A stretch of DNA of 38,599 nt, from IMG/VR virus record IMGVR_UViG_3300045012_000175, positions 1 to 38,599 of that record, one strand, 5' to 3'. The notes beneath the pieces were generated by a model. The model did not search any database. It was not told the DNA's origin and saw only the letters and a program-made list of their open reading frames with translations. The stretch is from a virus. The number at the start of each line of letters is the position of its first letter. Position 1 is the first letter of the stretch. The position numbers and the translations under genes are program-made. Positions 1 through 6,526 of this stretch are shown piece by piece.

Positions 1-125
1 TGAATAGCTATTCTTGTCCTTTTCTCTTTTTTGATTTTTAAAGGTTTAGCAGGCAAACCTATAATACGGGAAAATATAGTATTAATTCCTCCCGGTGTAA
101 ACTGTTCTTTGTTTATTGTATATAT
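1..125 (-). CDS. Possible partial gene running off the left edge
   Basis: On the minus strand there is an open frame without stops from about position 143 to the window edge. It reads ...IYTINKEQFTPGGINTIF... and continues with a Lys/Arg-rich stretch. No ATG is visible, so the start given (an ATA codon at 125) is only a guess; the frame may instead be a chance open stretch in AT-rich DNA. The residue composition looks plausible for a real N-terminus, but no family is recognised. It would be transcribed away from the HTH-like gene at 227-448, in the same direction. Confidence 0.22.
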   Translation of the reverse strand, partial: MYTINKEQFTPGGINTIFSRIIGLPAKPLKIKKEKRTRIAI

Positions 126-163
126 TTTTAAAAACGATGAATTAAATAACTAATGACAGAGTA

Positions 164-468
164 AAGATAATATCATTTATCACACAATCCAAATAAATCT
201 GCAAGTATTTTTAAAATAGAGTATTTCTACGCGGGTACAGTTTGCGGCACCACGAAATTGATACCTTGGTAATTATATATCCGGTACGCTGTATCAATTT
301 CGCTGTTTGTGTCCTTAGCTTTCTTTATTAGCCGGTCATATTTTACATATACGTACGCGTGCGCTACTCCCACACTGGCAGCATATAGTCTTACTGTCAT
401 TGAACCAGGCGGCAACTCTTTGATTTTTGGGTATTTCGTAACCTTCATGGTGCTAAGATAATATCATT
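164..468. repeat. 14-bp direct repeats flanking the small HTH-like gene
   Basis: AAGATAATATCATT occurs at 164-177 and again at 455-468, on either side of the gene at 227-448. Each copy has a near-palindromic GATAATATC core. The copy at 455-468 lies just upstream of the gene's start and the other just beyond its stop. They could be operator sites for the encoded protein or a trace of cassette insertion. Confidence 0.6.
227..448 (-). CDS. Small HTH-like DNA-binding protein (putative)
   Basis: A 73-residue protein. Residues about 15-42 read as a helix-turn-helix-like segment (GSMTVRLYAASVGVAHAYVY, then a basic helix KYDRLIKKAK), followed by a short strand-rich tail (YRIYNYQGINFVVP). The motif 'MTV--YA---GV---YVY-KY' resembles short HTH proteins of Bacteroidota mobile elements; this is pattern recognition without a search. 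It starts at ATG 448 with no Shine-Dalgarno, as usual in this phylum. It lies next to a 530 bp gene-free stretch full of inverted repeats and is flanked by two copies of a 14-bp repeat, so a regulator that controls itself or the neighbouring region is a reasonable inference. Confidence 0.6.
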   Translation of the reverse strand: MKVTKYPKIKELPPGSMTVRLYAASVGVAHAYVYVKYDRLIKKAKDTNSEIDTAYRIYNYQGINFVVPQTVPA

Positions 469-553
469 AAGCGTATTTACCAAATATTTCTCCATCAACC
501 CATATAATCTTTTCTTAATATATAATTAGTTTAATATCAACGTTCTATATGTC

Positions 554-870
554 TTACTACACTAACTGATTGATTACCAACGCACTATCTCTTCACTGTT
601 AAATGTAGTTACTACATTTTATTTTCTCTTACTACACCTCAAACAATTACCCAGACTGCATTCTAACCACTTTGTAGTAACTGTATTACTAATCTACTAT
701 AGAGCGCTACAACATAGGTATAACTAACAATATACCGTTATATAGCTAATATACCGGTATATTCAAAATACGTATCAAGTTGTATCCCTATATGGAAATT
801 AGTTACTACACAAATACATACTAATTATCAACGCTTTACGTTTTCAGTTTTTCTTATTGTAGTAACTAGT
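554..870. repeat. Iterated TGTAGT-N-ACTACA dyad motif, six sites
   Basis: The fullest copy is a 19-bp perfect inverted repeat with one central base, AAATGTAGTTACTACATTT at 601-619. Shorter or degenerate copies sit at 554-561 (TTACTACA), 629-636 (TTACTACA), 673-685 (TGTAGTAACTGTA), 801-810 (AGTTACTACA) and 858-870 (TGTAGTAACTAGT). The odd-length dyad with a conserved half-site is typical of a site bound by a dimeric HTH protein. Confidence 0.7.
729..763. repeat. AATATACCG repeat with a 16-bp palindrome
   Basis: AATATACCG occurs at 729-737 and 748-756, 19 bp apart. The second copy is the left half of a perfect 16-bp palindrome, AATATACCGGTATATT at 748-763. It lies between copies of the unrelated TGTAGT-N-ACTACA motif, so this stretch may be read by two different binding proteins. 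Confidence 0.55.
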
Positions 871-978
871 TTTTTAGTTATAAGGCCTATTTTCATCAAA
901 TAGGGACGATTATATAAAAATAGTTTTGGAAATAATACCTAATATAGCGAATATTACGCAATCACTAATAATTTACTT

Positions 979-1191
979 ATGCCACGTGAATCTAAAACTA
1001 AAGAAATAGAAAAATGGCTGTTCGGTCAGCAAATAGTATTAATTGAGGTAATATACCCATCATTTAAGACCACATTTGCCGTGTATGCTGAAAGCCCGGA
1101 AATAGCAATTGATAAATTAAAACAGATAAATAAAATGCCGGATTCAGTTGTTATAACACCACTATTTATTGCTCAGAAAATAATCTATTAA
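979..1191 (+). CDS. Hypothetical small protein
   Basis: A 70-residue protein of mixed alpha/beta appearance: a charged N-terminus (PRESKTKEIEKW), a hydrophobic strand segment (QQIVLIEVIYP), a helix EIAIDKLKQINK and a hydrophobic C-terminus. No family is recognised. It is the first gene downstream of the repeat-rich gene-free stretch and would be controlled from there. Its start codon sits inside a 12-of-16 match to the parS consensus (978-993). Confidence 0.55.
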   Translation: MPRESKTKEIEKWLFGQQIVLIEVIYPSFKTTFAVYAESPEIAIDKLKQINKMPDSVVITPLFIAQKIIY

Positions 1192-1264
1192 TCAGCATCC
1201 CATCAATAAATCAGCGTTTATGCCAGTCAGACAAAGCTAAATACTTCAAATAGTTAATGAACCA

Positions 1265-1504
1265 TTGCCCGCAGATTGGGAAGCTGAGTTAAACGGTATT
1301 CACCTGCCAGCACCAACAACAAGACCTTATAATGCTTGCAGATATTCCGCTGAAGAGGCCTGGGATATAATGCACGTAAAAGAGGCTGTCCGCGACGAAT
1401 TAACGTATATTAAACTAATGATGACCTGGCTTAGATGGAAATGCGCTGATGACCTAAAATATCCAACGGATCCACCAAGGTTAATCATTTCACCGCCCGA
1501 ATGA
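1265..1504 (+). CDS. Hypothetical small protein with TTG start
   Basis: A 79-residue frame starting at TTG 1265. The only nearby ATG (1257) is in another frame and gives an 11-residue peptide. Composition supports real coding: four Trp residues and amphipathic helical segments (SAEEAWDIMHVKEAVRDELTYIKL and so on), ending in a Pro-rich tail. No family is recognised. The exact start is uncertain because the frame is open back to a stop at 1238. It sits between the small gene at 979 and the VRR-NUC gene, all on the plus strand. Confidence 0.5.
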   Translation: MPADWEAELNGIHLPAPTTRPYNACRYSAEEAWDIMHVKEAVRDELTYIKLMMTWLRWKCADDLKYPTDPPRLIISPPE

Positions 1505-1554
1505 CGATTTTATATATGGCGTGCTGATCCAAAAAATAGAAAATTTGGCTTTAT

Positions 1555-1923
1555 ATGGCGAGTTCGTTAATAAGTGAAGCCAGGCTCCAATCCGATTGTT
1601 TTTTACACGCGCACAATGAATATCCACAAATTCGCGGACTGCTATTCATGGTTAATAATGAGGTTCCGAAACTTCCATACGAAACAAAGAAACAATGGAT
1701 GCAGAGAGTTAGTAGGCTAAGAGCAATGGGGTTGATACCAGGTGTCTGCGATCTTCTACTCATTTACCCGCTTAATTGTTTTGAATTTAAACTGCCAGGA
1801 GAAACACAAAGCCCGGAACAACAGAGCTTTCAGGCTAAATGTAAGTTGGCTGGTATTCCTTATTTCATTGTGGAGACTTTTGAGCAATGGCAGGAGTTGA
1901 TTCAGAAGATTTTAAAAGCCTAG
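1555..1923 (+). CDS. VRR-NUC domain nuclease
   Basis: A 122-residue single-domain protein of the VRR-NUC family, a PD-(D/E)XK-type nuclease fold found in phage and in eukaryotic FAN1. The core is visible at about residues 58-100: GVCDLLL carries the metal-binding Asp, then FEFK with the Glu-x-Lys pair, then SPEQQSF, then AGIPYFIV. Length and motif order match stand-alone phage VRR-NUC proteins, which are thought to act on branched DNA during replication or recombination. The start at ATG 1555 lacks a Shine-Dalgarno. Its 3' end overlaps the convergent gene at 1865-2335 by 59 bp. Confidence 0.88.
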   Translation: MASSLISEARLQSDCFLHAHNEYPQIRGLLFMVNNEVPKLPYETKKQWMQRVSRLRAMGLIPGVCDLLLIYPLNCFEFKLPGETQSPEQQSFQAKCKLAGIPYFIVETFEQWQELIQKILKA

Positions 1924-2335
1924 CAGCAGCAATATTTAGGTTATTGAGCGCAATTCTGCCTTTATTATTGATCCGCCAACGCCTTCCCCATCCATGTTTG
2001 GCTTTTGTTTCATTAATTAAACCAGATTGTTCGAGCCTTTTAAAGCTGTCATAATAGCGTGAATTATAGGCTTTGTGAAAATTCGTTGTATAATATTCTA
2101 AAACACCCTTTAAGCTAGAAGGCTTTGCAAGCTCGTGGAGCGTGAATAATATTTGCCAATCAAATGGTTGTATTCTGGTTATTTGCCTTCTAATAACCTT
2201 CTGGTAAGCGCTGACATGCTCTAATGTGGTTGGCATGGGCTGTAATTTACTGACATTCCGCGAGTTTATCAATGAGTTATGACAATAATCGCACTCTTTA
2301 ATTGATGTAAGGACAAAATAAAATATTCCACGCAA
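1865..2335 (-). CDS. Winged-helix-like protein
   Basis: A 156-residue frame. The segment from about residue 55 to 130 reads as a winged helix: a helix around DWQILFTLHELA, a recognition-helix-like NSRYYDSFKRLEQSGLI, then a basic wing KAKHGWGRRWRINNKGRIAL. The GLI-----GRRW-I---G pattern is typical of MarR/PadR-like or phage replication-initiator winged helices. The N-terminus is uncertain: residues 1-33 contain a CxxCH pair, and an internal Met at 2236 (PTTLEHVSAYQK) is an alternative start. The gene is convergent with the VRR-NUC gene and overlaps it at the 3' end. It could be a repressor or a replication protein. Confidence 0.55.
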   Translation of the reverse strand: MRGIFYFVLTSIKECDYCHNSLINSRNVSKLQPMPTTLEHVSAYQKVIRRQITRIQPFDWQILFTLHELAKPSSLKGVLEYYTTNFHKAYNSRYYDSFKRLEQSGLINETKAKHGWGRRWRINNKGRIALNNLNIAAARLLKSSESTPAIAQKSPQ

Positions 2336-2591
2336 TTATGGTGGGGTAGGGGAGGGGCTGAAAATCAAGCGATTATAAGTCTATTTAACATAAGATAAGT
2401 TATAAGACGAAATCGGGAATGACTTTGTCTGGCATCGCCCCTCCTTTGTCGCGTCTATGATCCGCGCGTTCCAAGGCTGCTTTTGCGTTTTTTCGAGGCC
2501 ATGGGGTCGCCCAAAGCCATTTCCCAAACGCGAGACGACCCCCTGAGTGAGAGGTATGATACCAGGAAGATACCTATACACTACTGGTTAA
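2336..2591. other. Gene-free stretch upstream of the parS site
   Basis: About 330 bases (2336-2664) lie between divergent genes without a convincing ORF. The stretch is more GC-rich than the 449-978 region. It holds a 7-bp inverted repeat, GGGGTCG at 2503-2509 with CGACCCC at 2536-2542, and on the minus strand an AAAGGAGG sequence (2440-2447) before an 11-codon ORF. It ends in a perfect parS-like site. I see no tRNA. Confidence 0.4.
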
Positions 2592-2607
2592 TGTTTCACG
2601 TGGAACA
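2592..2607. promoter_or_regulatory. parS-like ParB binding site
   Basis: TGTTTCACGTGGAACA; its reverse complement TGTTCCACGTGAAACA matches all 16 positions of the consensus TGTTNCACGTGAAACA for chromosomal ParB/Spo0J. It sits 57 bp upstream of the membrane-protein gene at 2665, in non-coding DNA. No parA or parB gene is visible in the window, so a bound ParB would come from the host or from elsewhere in the phage genome. Confidence 0.75.
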
Positions 2608-2664
2608 AAAATAAATTATTCGGTTGCATATTGCCGTTATATTGAAAAGTGTGTACCTTTAATC

Positions 2665-2916
2665 ATGCGAATCAGCATACTCACCATCATAGCCTATCTA
2701 TTTGCATCAGCGGTGGCAGCGTACTGTTTCATCGAGGTCGGTATCAACGGGATTCTATGCGTTTATATTGCTGGTTTTATAATGGTGCTGCTTAATCCTA
2801 TAATCAAAATATATGAAAGAAGAATTAAGGCGCGAGATAAGCGCCGAGTTAGCCAATGGGTCGAAGATATCTGCCGCATCGGTGAGACGGTTGATGAGGA
2901 AGCATTCGATAAGTAG
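2665..2916 (+). CDS. Small membrane protein with two predicted segments
   Basis: An 83-residue protein. Residues about 4-24 and 28-48 are hydrophobic and would span the membrane, followed by a strongly basic stretch (YERRIKARDKRRVSQW) and an acidic end (ETVDEEAFDK). A short protein with two membrane segments and a charged cytoplasmic tail could be a holin, but nothing specific identifies it. The last 104 bp overlap the next gene (2813-3361) in another frame, so one of the two boundaries may be wrong. It lies directly downstream of the parS-like site. Confidence 0.55.
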   Translation: MRISILTIIAYLFASAVAAYCFIEVGINGILCVYIAGFIMVLLNPIIKIYERRIKARDKRRVSQWVEDICRIGETVDEEAFDK

Positions 2917-3361
2917 AGAGGTGTTGTGGAAGTGTGTGAGAGAAGTGCAGGGAGCGGCGAAAGTAGGCAGAATTGTTGCGACTATTGTTGATGGACAAAC
3001 TTATTATGCGAGGCCTGAATTTATCGGAGAGCGCATACCCGAGAGCGTTATAGAAGAACCGGCGCAGTGGCCGACAACCGCGAAGCAGGACGAGGCACTT
3101 GAGCAGATACTCGATCCTGAGAGGCAGAGTGATTTTATGAAGGTGATGGAAAACATCAGCAAACTATCACCGGCGAAAATACAAGAACACTTTAAACCAA
3201 AAAATCCATTTGCTTTTCTTAGGGCGAGAAGGCAATATAAAATGGAGGTTGGTGAGATGCCTACTGATGAACAATTGATGAATATACAAGCTGGGATAAT
3301 CAGTAACTTACCTGTAATTGAACTCAGTGGCGAGTTACAACAATTAATCCTCAGCTTATGA
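2813..3361 (+). CDS. Hypothetical protein
   Basis: A 182-residue protein not recognised as a known family. The N-terminus (MKEELRREISAELANGSKIS, then VRRLMRKHSISREVLWKCVREVQGAAKVG) is helical and could fold as a small HTH. Two beta-like strands follow (RIVATIVDGQTYYARPEF), then a charged helical C-terminal half. The start at 2813 gives a long overlap with the preceding membrane-protein gene; an internal Met at 2894 shortens it only partly. The stop overlaps the start of the next gene as TTATGA, suggesting translational coupling. Confidence 0.55.
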   Translation: MKEELRREISAELANGSKISAASVRRLMRKHSISREVLWKCVREVQGAAKVGRIVATIVDGQTYYARPEFIGERIPESVIEEPAQWPTTAKQDEALEQILDPERQSDFMKVMENISKLSPAKIQEHFKPKNPFAFLRARRQYKMEVGEMPTDEQLMNIQAGIISNLPVIELSGELQQLILSL

Positions 3362-3744
3362 CAGAGCCGCAGAACTTCGGCAAACTCTCTCCTTTCATCA
3401 CCTTCCAGGATCAGGGCAGGTTCTATATTGCCCAGGTGGCGTTTCCGAATTATTTAGGCGAAGTGCTGAGGGGGGCTGGGATGGCGGAGCTGGATAGCCG
3501 GATAGCGTGGAGTATGGTGGAAGGCTACCGAGTCTATATTGCATTCGCTGGTGTGCTGCAGGTTGGTGGATTACCACTGGAGATGGGATGGAGGGAGCGG
3601 GCTCGTGCAGCGGTGATAGCGATGGCGGAGTGGTATGGACAGAACAGGGTATATGGGAATGGGCTCAAGTGGAGAAGGTGGTTGGTGGATCAGGCAAGCG
3701 AGGTTCATGGTCGCGATTCTGCAAACGGATTGAGTGATTTATGA
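3358..3744 (+). CDS. Hypothetical protein
   Basis: A 128-residue protein whose start overlaps the preceding stop by 4 bp. It shows strand-rich hydrophobic segments (FITFQDQGRFYIAQVAFPNYL, YRVYIAFAGVLQV) and a helical, Trp-containing C-terminal half with basic residues (WYGQNRVYGNGLKWRRWLV). No family is recognised. It is the last plus-strand gene of the left block and converges on the minus-strand gene at 3705-4007, overlapping it by 40 bp. Confidence 0.5.
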   Translation: MTEPQNFGKLSPFITFQDQGRFYIAQVAFPNYLGEVLRGAGMAELDSRIAWSMVEGYRVYIAFAGVLQVGGLPLEMGWRERARAAVIAMAEWYGQNRVYGNGLKWRRWLVDQASEVHGRDSANGLSDL

Positions 3745-4007
3745 ACATAGTTAAGAGATATCTCCATAATTCTGGCAAGCATCCTATAAGATGTTTTCAC
3801 AATAGCCTCGTTTTTATCTTCTGAAATATAAGATTCCCTTATTTGAGATCTTAATTTAAGCGACGTAATAGTAATGTTGCACTGGTATTGATCTTCTACT
3901 ATCATCCCATTAAATGATGGGTGAAATGTTGCCGCATTAAAATCTATATCGCCGGCTATACAAACATCTCTGATTATATTTAAAATGACCTGTCCATCTT
4001 GTTCCAT
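3705..4007 (-). CDS. Hypothetical protein, last gene of the minus operon
   Basis: A 100-residue protein with no recognised family. It begins with a helix (MEQDGQVILNIIRDVCIAG), followed by strand-like segments (QYQCNITITSLKL) and a basic helix near the C-terminus. It lies 8 bp after the glycosyltransferase-like gene at 4016-4651 and is probably co-transcribed with it. It is similar in size to other small unknowns interleaved in this operon (for example 10639-10908), but I see no convincing shared motif. Confidence 0.5.
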   Translation of the reverse strand: MEQDGQVILNIIRDVCIAGDIDFNAATFHPSFNGMIVEDQYQCNITITSLKLRSQIRESYISEDKNEAIVKTSYRMLARIMEISLNYVHKSLNPFAESRP

Positions 4008-4015
4008 AACTTATT

Positions 4016-4651
4016 TTATTGTGGTGATTTTGCTTTCGGAATTTCCCCATACACATCACGTTGGTCTAGGGTAACATTTTTGTCGGTCCATCTGCCGGCG
4101 GTGGAGGAATAGCCCGCAAGCTGGATGGCACACATAGGGTAGATCACGCTACAGGAAAGGCCGGCAACTGCGGCAATATCAATATGTTCATCGTCTGGCA
4201 GCGCGAGAAATTGTTTATATGCCCATTTGAAAAGAATATACGCGTGGAAACCTTCGGGACCGGACATATAGCTGATCTGTAGGAAGTCGTGTTCGGGCAT
4301 TGTTTGTTTAAGTTCACGCAAGCGCTCCATATTCGGTATATTATAAGCTCCGGCCAGTTGCAAGCTGAAGCCGGCTGGTTCGATATGTTTGCACCACTGC
4401 GCGAGGCCGTCGGGGGCGGGGAAATACGCATCTTGCTCGCAAACGCAGGCATAAGGAAGTTCCATATCCAGACAGCGTTGCACAATTTCTTTGTGCGAGG
4501 CGTTGATACTGCCGACGATTGTTTCACGGTAAATTGGCGCGACTGTGTTGATATTGTAGCCCTTGACGCCCTGATCCTGCAGATGTTTCACTACCACGCT
4601 CTCGCGACGTGGATCAATTAAACACCACACTGTCAGACTTTCAGGCTTCAT
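4016..4651 (-). CDS. Glycosyltransferase family 25-like protein
   Basis: A 211-residue protein. Residues about 48-80 resemble GT25 (LPS biosynthesis-type) enzymes: a SH--IV--CL-----PYA-V-EQDAYFP pattern, in which 'EQDA' corresponds to the acidic nucleotide-sugar binding stretch. Further along, SYMSGPEGFHAYILFKWAYKQF resembles the region after the GT-A core where these enzymes read 'G--AY-is---A'. It is one of five glycosyltransferase-like genes in this operon. Acceptor and sugar cannot be read from sequence. Its start overlaps the upstream stop as ATGA (4648-4651). Confidence 0.7.
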   Translation of the reverse strand: MKPESLTVWCLIDPRRESVVVKHLQDQGVKGYNINTVAPIYRETIVGSINASHKEIVQRCLDMELPYACVCEQDAYFPAPDGLAQWCKHIEPAGFSLQLAGAYNIPNMERLRELKQTMPEHDFLQISYMSGPEGFHAYILFKWAYKQFLALPDDEHIDIAAVAGLSCSVIYPMCAIQLAGYSSTAGRWTDKNVTLDQRDVYGEIPKAKSPQ

Positions 4652-5052
4652 TCGACGTTGATGTTTTCGGGTTCGGTGGCTGGTTCGGGTTCCGTATGCT
4701 TGCGAATTTCCTCAATGATCACGATCAGATCTTCCTCTCTCAGCGTCCAAACCGCCGTCAAAAGGTCGGCAATCAATACGTACGAATCCTTCAGAAACTC
4801 CCGTTTGAGCAGCTCCTGAATTTCAGGCGTGGAACGCGGATGGGTTAAGAGGCAGGACTGGACTGAGCGACAGGCCGCCAGAGCGGTGTTCGTTCGAGCC
4901 TTTAGCTCGTGCCTCTGATCTCCTAAGAGAAGCAGCCCGTACTCAGCCACTATCGCACCGATCACCATCATCTTTATCGCGGACGCTTTTTCGGCTATCG
5001 CTTGCTCCGCCACCTGCTGAATCTGTTCTCTGGGCATGAAATTTTCGATCAT
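4648..5052 (-). CDS. Hypothetical helical protein
   Basis: A 134-residue, mostly helical protein. A hydrophobic stretch at about residues 26-43 (IKMMVIGAIVAEYGLLLLGD) could be a membrane segment or a buried helix. The C-terminus is acidic and Pro-rich (EPEPATEPENINVE). No family is recognised. It is coupled by 4-bp ATGA overlaps on both sides, to the Pro-rich gene upstream and the GT25-like gene downstream. Confidence 0.5.
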   Translation of the reverse strand: MIENFMPREQIQQVAEQAIAEKASAIKMMVIGAIVAEYGLLLLGDQRHELKARTNTALAACRSVQSCLLTHPRSTPEIQELLKREFLKDSYVLIADLLTAVWTLREEDLIVIIEEIRKHTEPEPATEPENINVE

Positions 5053-5234
5053 AAATTGTATTTGTCGTATGGTGATTGATTGTCGTACTTAGCTGGCGGC
5101 CTCTGGATCTTTCGCGGCGGATCTGGGACATACACAGGTTCATTTCTGACGCGGTGTTTGCGGGGTGGTGGCGGATCCGGCAATTCCTTGAGCCGGGTTC
5201 CGAACATAGCCTGCTGTACTTGGGTCCGTTTCAT
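5049..5234 (-). CDS. Small proline-rich protein
   Basis: A 61-residue protein, basic and Pro-rich (LPDPPPPRKHRVRNEPVYVP, then PDPPRKIQRPPAKYDNQSPY), likely disordered. I chose Met at 5234 because it makes an ATGA overlap with the upstream methyltransferase stop (5231-5234), matching the rest of the operon; an upstream Met at 5258 adds eight residues. No function is recognised. A basic proline-rich chain like this may be a binding or linker peptide. Confidence 0.5.
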   Translation of the reverse strand: MKRTQVQQAMFGTRLKELPDPPPPRKHRVRNEPVYVPDPPRKIQRPPAKYDNQSPYDKYNL

Positions 5235-5824
5235 AAATAAAATATTGCTGTTTTCCATTTATTGATGCCGTCGTTGTCGGTGTGGCCTTGTTGCTCGAAA
5301 ATCTCCGATTGGTAGGGGCGCATGAGCGCTTCAGCAGCCGAACTCATCCACACATACGACTGTTGCCAGTTATCGGCGATAACTATGCGGGGCCGCGTCC
5401 GAGCCAAGGCAACCGCCAGTTCCAAGCAGTTATCACGCAGAATTCCGTCCACACATATAATATCAGGGTCGCATAATGGTGGAATTGTCAGGTATTCGGC
5501 GGCGCGGTTCTGGTCTCCTTCGTTTATTTCTCTCCATATCAAGGTCGCCTTATGATCAAGATTATTTGCGACGAGCCACTCGCGGATATTATGCAGCCAG
5601 AATCCATTAGTTTCTATCGTGTATACGTGAGCGCAGTGGGCGGCGAGCCATGCTGTTGACCAGCCACCACCGAATTCAAGAACGGTCAGCGCATGCAGCG
5701 GCGCTTCGGTGTCGTCGCGCCATTGTTGTAGGCGGTCCAGCATTCCTTGTGTCCACCAGGGGAAAACGATGCCACTGACTGGATCCACGACTTGCCACTG
5801 TACCAGGTTGTTGATGTCAAGCAT
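5231..5824 (-). CDS. Class I SAM-dependent methyltransferase-like protein
   Basis: About 197 residues from Met 5824. The Rossmann SAM-binding motif I is clear (TVLEFGGGWSTAWLA, about residues 47-61). Next comes the acidic end of strand 2 (VYTIETN, about 69-75), then DIICVDG near residue 119 and VIADNW near residue 150, as in FkbM-like and related small methyltransferases. A longer frame starts at 5935, but Met 5824 is preferred because it overlaps the stop of a real small gene in another frame (5817-5969). The substrate is unknown; an O-methylation of a sugar made by the neighbouring glycosyltransferases is possible. Confidence 0.72.
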   Translation of the reverse strand: MLDINNLVQWQVVDPVSGIVFPWWTQGMLDRLQQWRDDTEAPLHALTVLEFGGGWSTAWLAAHCAHVYTIETNGFWLHNIREWLVANNLDHKATLIWREINEGDQNRAAEYLTIPPLCDPDIICVDGILRDNCLELAVALARTRPRIVIADNWQQSYVWMSSAAEALMRPYQSEIFEQQGHTDNDGINKWKTAIFYL

Positions 5825-5969
5825 GTTTACGGTTGAAGTGTCTTTCGATACTTTTGAGTATTTCTTTTTGCGCATCTGTCGGTTCTGGCAGCGATAAATT
5901 ACTCGCCAGCGGCAACCTATGTGGTTTAGTTTCAAATAATCGCTTCTTCTGTTTTCGCATATGCTTCAT
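5817..5969 (-). CDS. Small basic protein (50 residues)
   Basis: A short gene translating as MKHMRKQKKRLFETK..., then LPLASNLSLPEPTDAQKEIL and ending KSIERHFNRKHA. It has a basic start, a central Pro/Ser linker and a helical end. Support is positional: its ATG overlaps the upstream stop as TAATG (5967-5971) and its TGA overlaps the start of the downstream methyltransferase (ATGCTTGA, 5817-5824). It fills an otherwise empty 140 bp gap in a tightly packed operon. Function unknown. Confidence 0.65.
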   Translation of the reverse strand: MKHMRKQKKRLFETKPHRLPLASNLSLPEPTDAQKEILKSIERHFNRKHA

Positions 5970-6526
5970 TATATTCGTTTTAGTATTGTTAATCCATTAT
6001 TATTTTCATAGTGCCGGTCTATTTGCCAGTCCTGGTGCGCATTAAGGAAGTCTGTAATCGGGCCCATCAACTCTCCTTTGAACGTTTCGGTATCGTGGAA
6101 CGCAAGGTAGCGCGTTGCCTTGGTCCCATGCGCTGCCAGTTCAGCGCTAAGGTGTTCGCGCGTGTGAACCGTGTCGAAAAAGATCATGTCGCACTCCGGA
6201 ATTGGCGCTGTGACTGAGTTGGTGCAGAGGAATTCATATTGAACCCCCAGCCGCTTCGATTCTGAATACACTAGATCCAGGTTGCCTCCCATTGGGTCGT
6301 GATCTTTGTACTGCGAAGGGTGAGCCATGTCAACCGAGATCAGGCGCTTGGGCAAGCCCAGCAGGAGCGCCCAGGTACTGACGATGGACCTAACACCGAG
6401 CTCAACCACAATATCTAACCCATGCGCATACGCACGGAGTGTTGCTATGTGCTGGCAAATGTCGTTGTTACTCTTGACGTAGTACTCAAACAACTCTTCT
6501 GCTGTCTGTGGTTTTTCTTTGCTCAT
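5969..6526 (-). CDS. Class I methyltransferase-like protein (Methyltransf_24/CmcI type)
   Basis: 185 residues from Met 6526 (an upstream Met at 6568 would overlap the previous gene by 83 bp). The motif-I region reads IVVELGVRSIVSTWALLLG (about residues 38-56), followed by LISVDM for strand 2. Then come MIFFDTVHTREHLSAEL, which matches the 'iD--H-ye-v--Dl' signature of the cephalosporin-hydroxylase/Methyltransf_24 group, and LAFHDTETF. The family often methylates sugars or secondary metabolites. Being embedded among glycosyltransferase genes suggests a glycan-tailoring role (inference). Its stop overlaps the next start as TAATG. Confidence 0.72.
   Translation of the reverse strand: MSKEKPQTAEELFEYYVKSNNDICQHIATLRAYAHGLDIVVELGVRSIVSTWALLLGLPKRLISVDMAHPSQYKDHDPMGGNLDLVYSESKRLGVQYEFLCTNSVTAPIPECDMIFFDTVHTREHLSAELAAHGTKATRYLAFHDTETFKGELMGPITDFLNAHQDWQIDRHYENNNGLTILKRI

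Larger units (their letters stand above)
449..978. promoter_or_regulatory. AT-rich gene-free regulatory or origin-like stretch
   Basis: There is no credible ORF in these 530 bases, which separate a minus-strand gene (227-448) from a plus-strand gene (979-1191). The stretch is strongly AT-rich and contains at least six copies of a TTACTACA/TGTAGTAA motif plus a separate AATATACCG family, both with perfect palindromes. Repeated dyads in a divergent intergenic region suit either an operator array or replication iterons; the sequence alone does not decide between them. Confidence 0.6.

Noticed and set aside
2400-2435. An 11-codon minus-strand ORF (MPDKVIPDFVL) preceded by AAAGGAGG at 2440-2447.
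   Set aside because: The ribosome-site-like sequence is good, but the peptide is too short to judge, it lies in a gene-free stretch and other genes here do not depend on such sites. It may be chance.
2381-2581. A 66-codon minus-strand frame across the stretch before the parS site.
   Set aside because: No protein-like pattern, the stretch holds an inverted repeat, and the frame ends just before the parS-like site. I treated the region as non-coding.
3507-3737. A Trp/Gly-rich frame overlapping the 3358-3744 gene.
   Set aside because: Composition is typical of a shadow frame and the overlapping gene has better protein character and a coupled start.
4289-4848. Open plus-strand frames across the GT25-like and neighbouring minus-strand genes.
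   Set aside because: They lie antisense to well-supported coupled genes and show no family pattern.
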